From NCBI RefSeq assembly GCF_020179385.1, contig NZ_JAIBLJ010000038.1, forward strand, positions 1 to 33,358: a stretch of DNA of 33,358 nt. Direction: 5' to 3'. Under the pieces are notes generated by a model that was given only the letters and a program-made list of their open reading frames with translations, was not told the DNA's origin and searched no databases. The DNA is from Alkalihalobacillus sp. YIM B00296. GTDB taxonomy: Bacteria > Bacillota > Bacilli > Bacillales > Fictibacillaceae. Of this stretch, positions 32,799 through 33,358 are shown piece after piece (the stretch's first letter is position 1; every line of letters begins with the position of its first letter). The translations under genes and the position numbers were made by a program.

Positions 32799-33251
32799 AT
32801 GCTGAAAAACATTCAAGAATGGGCTTTATTATTACTTATCTTTGGTATTGTAGCACTCATAGGAAATTGGGTTGGATTTGATGTTTTACCGGTAGATGCT
32901 ATACCGGGAATGGTCGTTCTGATTTTAATCTGTCTTATTGGCTTGATTATTCAAAAACTTTTACCTGTCAATATACCGAGTGTTGCTTATATCGCTCTTA
33001 TTGGTGTTCTTCTATCGATGCCGTGGATGCCCGGTTCTGAAAAAGTAGTTCAGTGGACAAATGAAGTTAATCTTCTAGCATTAGCCACACCCATATTGGC
33101 ATATGCAGGTATCGCAATCGGGCGATCGTGGACAGATTTTGTGAAACTAGGTTGGAGAAGCATTGTTGTTGCTTGTTTTGTCCTTTTTGGAACATTCATT
33201 GGTTCTGCTATCATTGCTGAAGTAATCCTTAGAATACAGGGCATTATTTAA
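32799..33251 (+). CDS. Small membrane protein, partner of the DUF3100 protein
   Basis: A 150-residue protein with about five hydrophobic segments and no recognised domain name. It begins two bases after the DUF3100 stop, with GGGGG about nine bases upstream. SVAYIALIGVLLSMPWMPGS and ALATPILAYAGIAIGRSW suggest a small half-transporter. The 272 + 150 residue arrangement recalls two-subunit carriers such as MadM/MadL of malonate uptake, but no homology is claimed. The sequence from 33252 to the end shows no gene. Confidence 0.7.
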   Translation: MLKNIQEWALLLLIFGIVALIGNWVGFDVLPVDAIPGMVVLILICLIGLIIQKLLPVNIPSVAYIALIGVLLSMPWMPGSEKVVQWTNEVNLLALATPILAYAGIAIGRSWTDFVKLGWRSIVVACFVLFGTFIGSAIIAEVILRIQGII

Positions 33252-33358
33252 ACAGTGAAGGATATGGGAAAAAGATGATAAAGCTGGAGCACAATACGAA
33301 AAGAGACAAATCTTAGAGTGAACTGTACCCTTGAAAATAGACAGTTTAATAAAAAGTC

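Overview
The window reads as a chromosomal segment of a low-to-mid GC Gram-positive, most likely a member of the Bacillaceae. The evidence is the AAAGGAGG-type ribosome binding sites, a cre-like site, a plausible sigma-B promoter, GsiB-like, SpoIIAA-like and DUF2512 proteins, a GmuE/GmuF-like gene pair, and a dispersed intergenic repeat typical of Bacillus relatives. I cannot name the species. No rRNA, tRNA, CRISPR array, phage or complete insertion sequence was seen.

Layout. (1) 1-460: the 3' end of what looks like a truncated group II intron, a hairpin, and a sigma-A promoter carrying two 14-bp palindromes. (2) 458-4781: a tight operon of a BCCT-family transporter, a TetR-type repressor and a CocE/NonD-type serine hydrolase. 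(3) 4782-5870: a strong terminator and two decayed minus-strand gene fragments (an FAD monooxygenase C-terminus with a frameshift, and a truncated PhnB-like VOC protein). (4) 5877-19696: a mannoside-utilisation locus, with a cre-like site, a sugar-binding lipoprotein, two ABC permeases, a YesM/YesN-type two-component system, two tandem GH2 beta-mannosidases, mannose-6-phosphate isomerase and a ROK sugar kinase. (5) 19700-27720: housekeeping and stress genes (DUF2071/YqjF, a small charged protein, an M14-like DUF2817 protein, DUF2512, a SpoIIAA-like STAS protein, a GsiB-like KGG-repeat protein, an MBL-fold hydrolase, an APC permease). These are separated by repeat-rich intergenic regions and a ctaC-like relic. 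(6) 27809-33251: a PucR/CdaR-type regulator with a GAF domain, followed by an aldehyde dehydrogenase, a beta-hydroxyacid dehydrogenase and a two-gene membrane pair (DUF3100 plus a 150-residue partner).

How the genes work together. In (4), short beta-mannosides would be bound and imported, cut to mannose in the cytoplasm by one or both GH2 enzymes, phosphorylated by the ROK kinase and isomerised to fructose-6-phosphate by ManA. The YesMN pair would sense the inducer and CcpA would shut the locus off. No ABC ATPase and no endo-mannanase is present, so a shared MsmX-like ATPase is implied. In (6), gene content suggests import of a hydroxy acid, oxidation to a semialdehyde and then to a dicarboxylic acid; the substrate is unknown. 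In (2), a substituted aromatic box in the BCCT transporter and a linked esterase/amidase-type enzyme suggest uptake and hydrolysis of an ester or amide of a betaine-like compound; this is inference.

The least explained features are the three intergenic arrays at 19.7, 24.6 and 26.0 kb (different unit sequence, shared 20-21 bp period), the inverted pair of roughly 62-bp hairpin repeats at 9.1 and 21.0 kb, and the DUF3100 catabolic operon with a possible 14-codon leader peptide.
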